Assembly: GCA_012270975.1 (NCBI GenBank)
Contig: JAAXHH010000136.1
Location: forward strand, 23,945-87,944
Length of the DNA: 64,000 bases
Direction of reading: 5' to 3'
DNA from: Candidatus Latescibacterota bacterium
Lineage (GTDB): Bacteria; JAAXHH01
Shown: positions 63,432-64,000 of the stretch, in pieces
How the letters are laid out: every line of letters starts with the position of its first letter
Numbering within the stretch: position 1 is the first letter of the stretch
Notes under the pieces: generated by a model
The model's database searches: none
Told to the model about the DNA's origin: nothing
What the model saw: only the letters and a program-made list of their open reading frames with translations
Program-made: the position numbers and the translations under genes

Positions 63432-64000
63432 ATGAACTCGAAGACTGTCAATACTGACCTCAACTGGATCACCAACTACATCTGGGGGATCGCGGACGAC
63501 GTGCTGCGCGACCTCTACGTCCGCGGTAAGTACCGCGACGTCATCCTTCCCATGACGGTGCTACGCCGGCTGGACGCGGTGCTGGAGGACACGAAGAAGG
63601 AAGTGCTGGACACCAAGGCGATGCTCGACAAAGCGGGCGTCGTGGATCAGGATTTCGCCCTTCGCCAGGCAGCCGGTCAAGCCTTCTACAACACCTCCAG
63701 GTTCACCCTGCGCGACCTCAGGGCGCGGGCCAATCGCCAGCAACTGACGGCCGATTTCACGGCTTACCTGGACGGATTCTCGCCCAACGTGCAGGAAATC
63801 CTGGAAAACTTCGAGTTCCGCAACCAGATCTCCCGCCTCTCCCGCGCCGACGCCCTCGGCACCCTGATCGAGAAACTCACCTCGACCGAGATCAACCTGA
63901 GTCCCGACGCCGTAATGAACACCGACGGCACGGTCCGGCGTCCCGGCCTGGACAACCACGGCATGGGAACGATCTTCGAGGAACTGATCCGGCGCTTCAA
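63432..64000 (+). CDS. hsdM: Type I restriction-modification methyltransferase subunit (HsdM), 3'-truncated by window edge
   Basis: The frame is open from the ATG at 63432 to the right edge, giving 189 residues. They match the HsdM N-terminal helical domain: NWITNYIWGIADDVLRDLYV, GKYRDVILPMTVLRRLDAVL, then FYNTSRFTLRDLRA and the beginning of the catalytic-domain approach HGMGTIFEELIRRF. The SAM-binding and NPPF motifs lie beyond the window. HsdS and HsdR, needed for a full system, would follow. hsdM modifies DNA to protect it from restriction. Confidence 0.9.
   Translation, partial: MNSKTVNTDLNWITNYIWGIADDVLRDLYVRGKYRDVILPMTVLRRLDAVLEDTKKEVLDTKAMLDKAGVVDQDFALRQAAGQAFYNTSRFTLRDLRARANRQQLTADFTAYLDGFSPNVQEILENFEFRNQISRLSRADALGTLIEKLTSTEINLSPDAVMNTDGTVRRPGLDNHGMGTIFEELIRRF

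Noticed and set aside
1..64000. Mobile elements, prophage or integrated plasmid
   Set aside because: No transposase, integrase, terminal inverted repeats with target duplications or phage structural genes were seen; only small-scale duplications.

Overview
The window is one dense, high-GC bacterial chromosome segment. It carries about 58 protein genes, two tRNAs, no rRNA, no CRISPR array and no recognisable transposase or integrase. A Gram-negative cell is implied by two tandem RND efflux permeases with a periplasmic adaptor, a membrane-anchored HtrA protease, lipoprotein signals and phosphatidylethanolamine synthesis genes. Two phytanoyl-CoA-type dioxygenases, a corrinoid methyl-transfer cluster and gene orders not seen in model bacteria suggest an uncultured lineage of the Latescibacterota, Poribacteria or Gemmatimonadota kind. 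That placement is inference; no marker gene here settles it.

Left part (1-12 kb): the 3' part of uvrB runs in from the edge. It is followed by a rhomboid protease overlapping yqeC, a three-gene ferric-iron/polyamine-type ABC importer behind a good sigma-70 promoter, an MFS exporter, a repeat-built coiled-coil membrane protein, an SRPBCC protein, gltX, a small membrane protein and two tRNA-Ser genes.

Middle part (12-37 kb): an unknown secreted protein and a wHTH/membrane-protein pair come first. Next is a putative zinc-type ABC module (DUF3299 protein, ATPase, MacB/FtsX-like permease) whose permease carries six DGHxH repeats in its extracytoplasmic domain. Then come a DUF4382 lipoprotein, a lactonase, purN-like, allantoinase and dihydrodipicolinate-synthase-family genes. 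Two back-to-back toxin-antitoxin modules (mazEF leftward, hicAB rightward) share an intergenic region with palindromic operators. A long leftward cluster from 34.2 to 26.1 kb encodes a ketopantoate-reductase-like enzyme, a homocysteine S-methyltransferase-like protein, a small 'virulence factor' domain protein, an unknown two-repeat protein with FPCGxxH motifs, a MtaA/UroD-type methyltransferase, a corrinoid protein, a ferredoxin/ASKHA corrinoid activator and a double GNAT acetyltransferase. Together these look like corrinoid-dependent demethylation of an unidentified methylated compound. A NagB-PIG-L fusion, a SAM methyltransferase and a TIM-barrel isomerase follow.

Right part (38-64 kb): a dioxygenase, then an ECF sigma factor, zinc-finger anti-sigma factor, Spy-like periplasmic protein, RND adaptor and two RND permeases all in one direction, closed by a strong bidirectional terminator. 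Opposite lies glnA followed by a half-length GlnE with only one nucleotidyltransferase domain. An htrA-psd-pssA-DUF4321 envelope operon leads into an FG-GAP repeat protein and gatA-gatB. The end holds an array of three tiny paralogous membrane/coiled-coil genes, a second dioxygenase and the start of a type I restriction-modification hsdM gene cut by the window edge.

The strongest leads for new biology are the self-contained histidine-repeat zinc-type ABC permease, the FPCGxxH protein inside the corrinoid cluster, the single-domain GlnE beside an adenylylatable glutamine synthetase, and the tandem mini-membrane paralogs.
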